DNA from: Candidatus Obscuribacterium magneticum
GTDB taxonomy: Bacteria; Elusimicrobiota; Elusimicrobia; F11
Direction: 5' to 3'
Assembly (NCBI GenBank): GCA_020523905.1
Contig: JAJAPZ010000006.1
Coordinates: forward strand, 18,189 to 82,188
Length of the DNA: 64,000 nucleotides
Below the pieces are notes generated by a model. That model had not been told where the DNA came from and made no database searches. It saw nothing but the letters and a program-made list of their open reading frames with translations. Numbering within the stretch: position 1 is the first letter of the stretch; the number at the start of each line of letters is the position of its first letter. The position numbers were made by a program, and so were the translations under genes. Shown here in pieces: positions 63,510-64,000 of this stretch.

Positions 63510-63950
63510 TCATGCGGCAAATTGGTTTAAGGTGACGTAATCCTTGATGTATTCAGGGATGCGCGTGCGGTACTTCTGCGGCACGGCGCGGAAGTCGCGG
63601 GTGGAGAAGGCCGGGTTGGTGGCCAGATCGGTGAAGTGGCGGCTTTCGATGATGTGGCGAACATGATCACTGGTGACGTAGGCCTTGAAGTAGGTCTTAA
63701 TCGCCGGGATGGCCTCGGCCTCTTCGGGCTTGGTATCGGAGACGAACTTGGCGAACTCCTCTTCCAGCAGTTCGTTCTTGGACTTGAAGCGCGGGATGAG
63801 GCCGAAGATCTTTTCGAGGATTTCGCGCAGGGTCAGGCGGCGATCCACGGCGGCGGCTTTACGCAACTTGTCGAGAGTGTAATACTCCTCCGGCTTGTTG
63901 AAGACCTCGCGGTTCACGTAGTCAATGACGCGGTCCCATTGTCCTGCCTC
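63510..63950 (-). pseudogene. hsdR: Type I restriction endonuclease HsdR, C-terminal part only
   Basis: About 146 residues are read from roughly 63950 to the TGA at 63510-63512. They match the C-terminal helical domain of EcoEI-type HsdR: EAGQWDRVIDYVNREVFNKPEEYYTLDK, LTLREILEKIFGLIPRFKSK, and TRIPEYIKDYVTLNQFA. The motor and nuclease domains are absent on this strand. Upstream of about 63950 the minus-strand frame stays open to the window end but loses resemblance (GRGVVEPLQVVPGRGG). A GTG at 63917 is the only start-like codon visible and is not a true start. HsdR supplies translocation and cleavage in type I systems. If the break is real, restriction is lost or phase-switched. It may instead be an assembly junction. 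Confidence 0.8.
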
Positions 63951-64000
63951 ACCGCCACGCCCCGGGACTACCTGAAGCGGTTCGACAACGCCGCGCCCAA
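63948..64000 (+). pseudogene. hsdR: HsdR motor-domain fragment on the opposite strand
   Basis: The plus strand reads LTATPRDYLKRFDNAAP from 63948 to the window end. LTATP is helicase motif III of the HsdR motor domain, and the residues after it fit the same family from memory. It faces the HsdR C-terminus encoded on the minus strand, and the two fragments meet at 63948-63951. The piece is short, so the call is tentative; it presumably continues beyond base 64000. Confidence 0.5.

Overview
The window is a gene-dense stretch of a diderm (Gram-negative-type) bacterial chromosome, probably from an uncultured lineage. A PorV/PorQ-like outer-membrane barrel, a TolC/MFP/RND export system and a MurE with the DNPR motif expected for meso-diaminopimelate show a double-membrane cell with DAP peptidoglycan. 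Several gene neighbourhoods are textbook (hrcA-grpE-dnaK-dnaJ, rpsU-dnaG-rpoD, mraZ-rsmH-ftsL-ftsI-murE-murF-mraY-murD-ftsW-murG). TTG starts are frequent, and many genes overlap by ATGA, TTGA or GTGA. I cannot name the phylum from sequence alone. Elusimicrobiota- or Omnitrophota-like lineages are a guess only.

Layout. 1-17256: one tightly overlapped block on the + strand. It holds a PorV-like barrel, a histidine kinase and response regulator, a small membrane protein, TolC, a membrane-fusion protein, and two RND permeases, the second carrying an extra TM and a TPR tail of about 400 residues. A GT-C-like membrane protein, a secreted tail-collar-domain protein and an SGNH hydrolase-like protein follow. 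17312-29786: a regulatory phosphotransferase set without sugar permeases (EIIA-Ntr type, HprK, RapZ, EIIA-Man type, HPr, EI), then lepA, lepB, hemW, a methyltransferase, a GT2 glycosyltransferase and a GT39-like membrane protein, nearly all abutting or overlapping. 29841-35345: a sigma70-type promoter overlapped downstream by a CIRCE operator, then hrcA-grpE-dnaK-dnaJ-rsmE. 35571-42106: mtaB, a HIT protein, rpsU-dnaG-rpoD, two tRNA genes (Ile2-CAT and Val-CAC) and a coiled-coil zinc-ribbon protein. 42200-53164: a promoter plus MraZ-box-like repeats and the division and cell-wall (dcw) cluster up to murG. 53293-55199 (minus): an N-acetylmuramoyl-L-alanine amidase and a LOG-family protein. 55277-57283: uvrB. 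57443-64000 (minus): a defence locus.

The defence locus is the most interesting part. It is a type I restriction-modification system, read in transcription order as hsdR (3' part only), a DUF1016/YhcG-type PD-(D/E)XK nuclease, a fused HsdM-HsdS protein, and an ATPase with a CPFC zinc hook and a C-terminal R-x3-E...H arrangement that matches the RloC anticodon nuclease family. At the window edge hsdR is broken by an apparent inversion junction: its C-terminus is read on the minus strand up to about 63950, and a helicase-motif-III-like fragment (LTATP...) is read on the plus strand from 63948.

A second theme is short palindromic (REP/BIME-like) repeats. One family (core CGTCATTCCGGC...GCCGGAATGACG) sits in at least seven places. 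In three it lies inside or at the start of open reading frames (tolC, the second RND permease, the amidase). A second family (TGTCATTGCGA...GCAATCTGTC) occurs at two places and a third type lies in frame inside hsdM. There is no gene-free stretch longer than 300 bases. The shorter gaps hold these repeats, the tRNAs or the regulatory sites listed.
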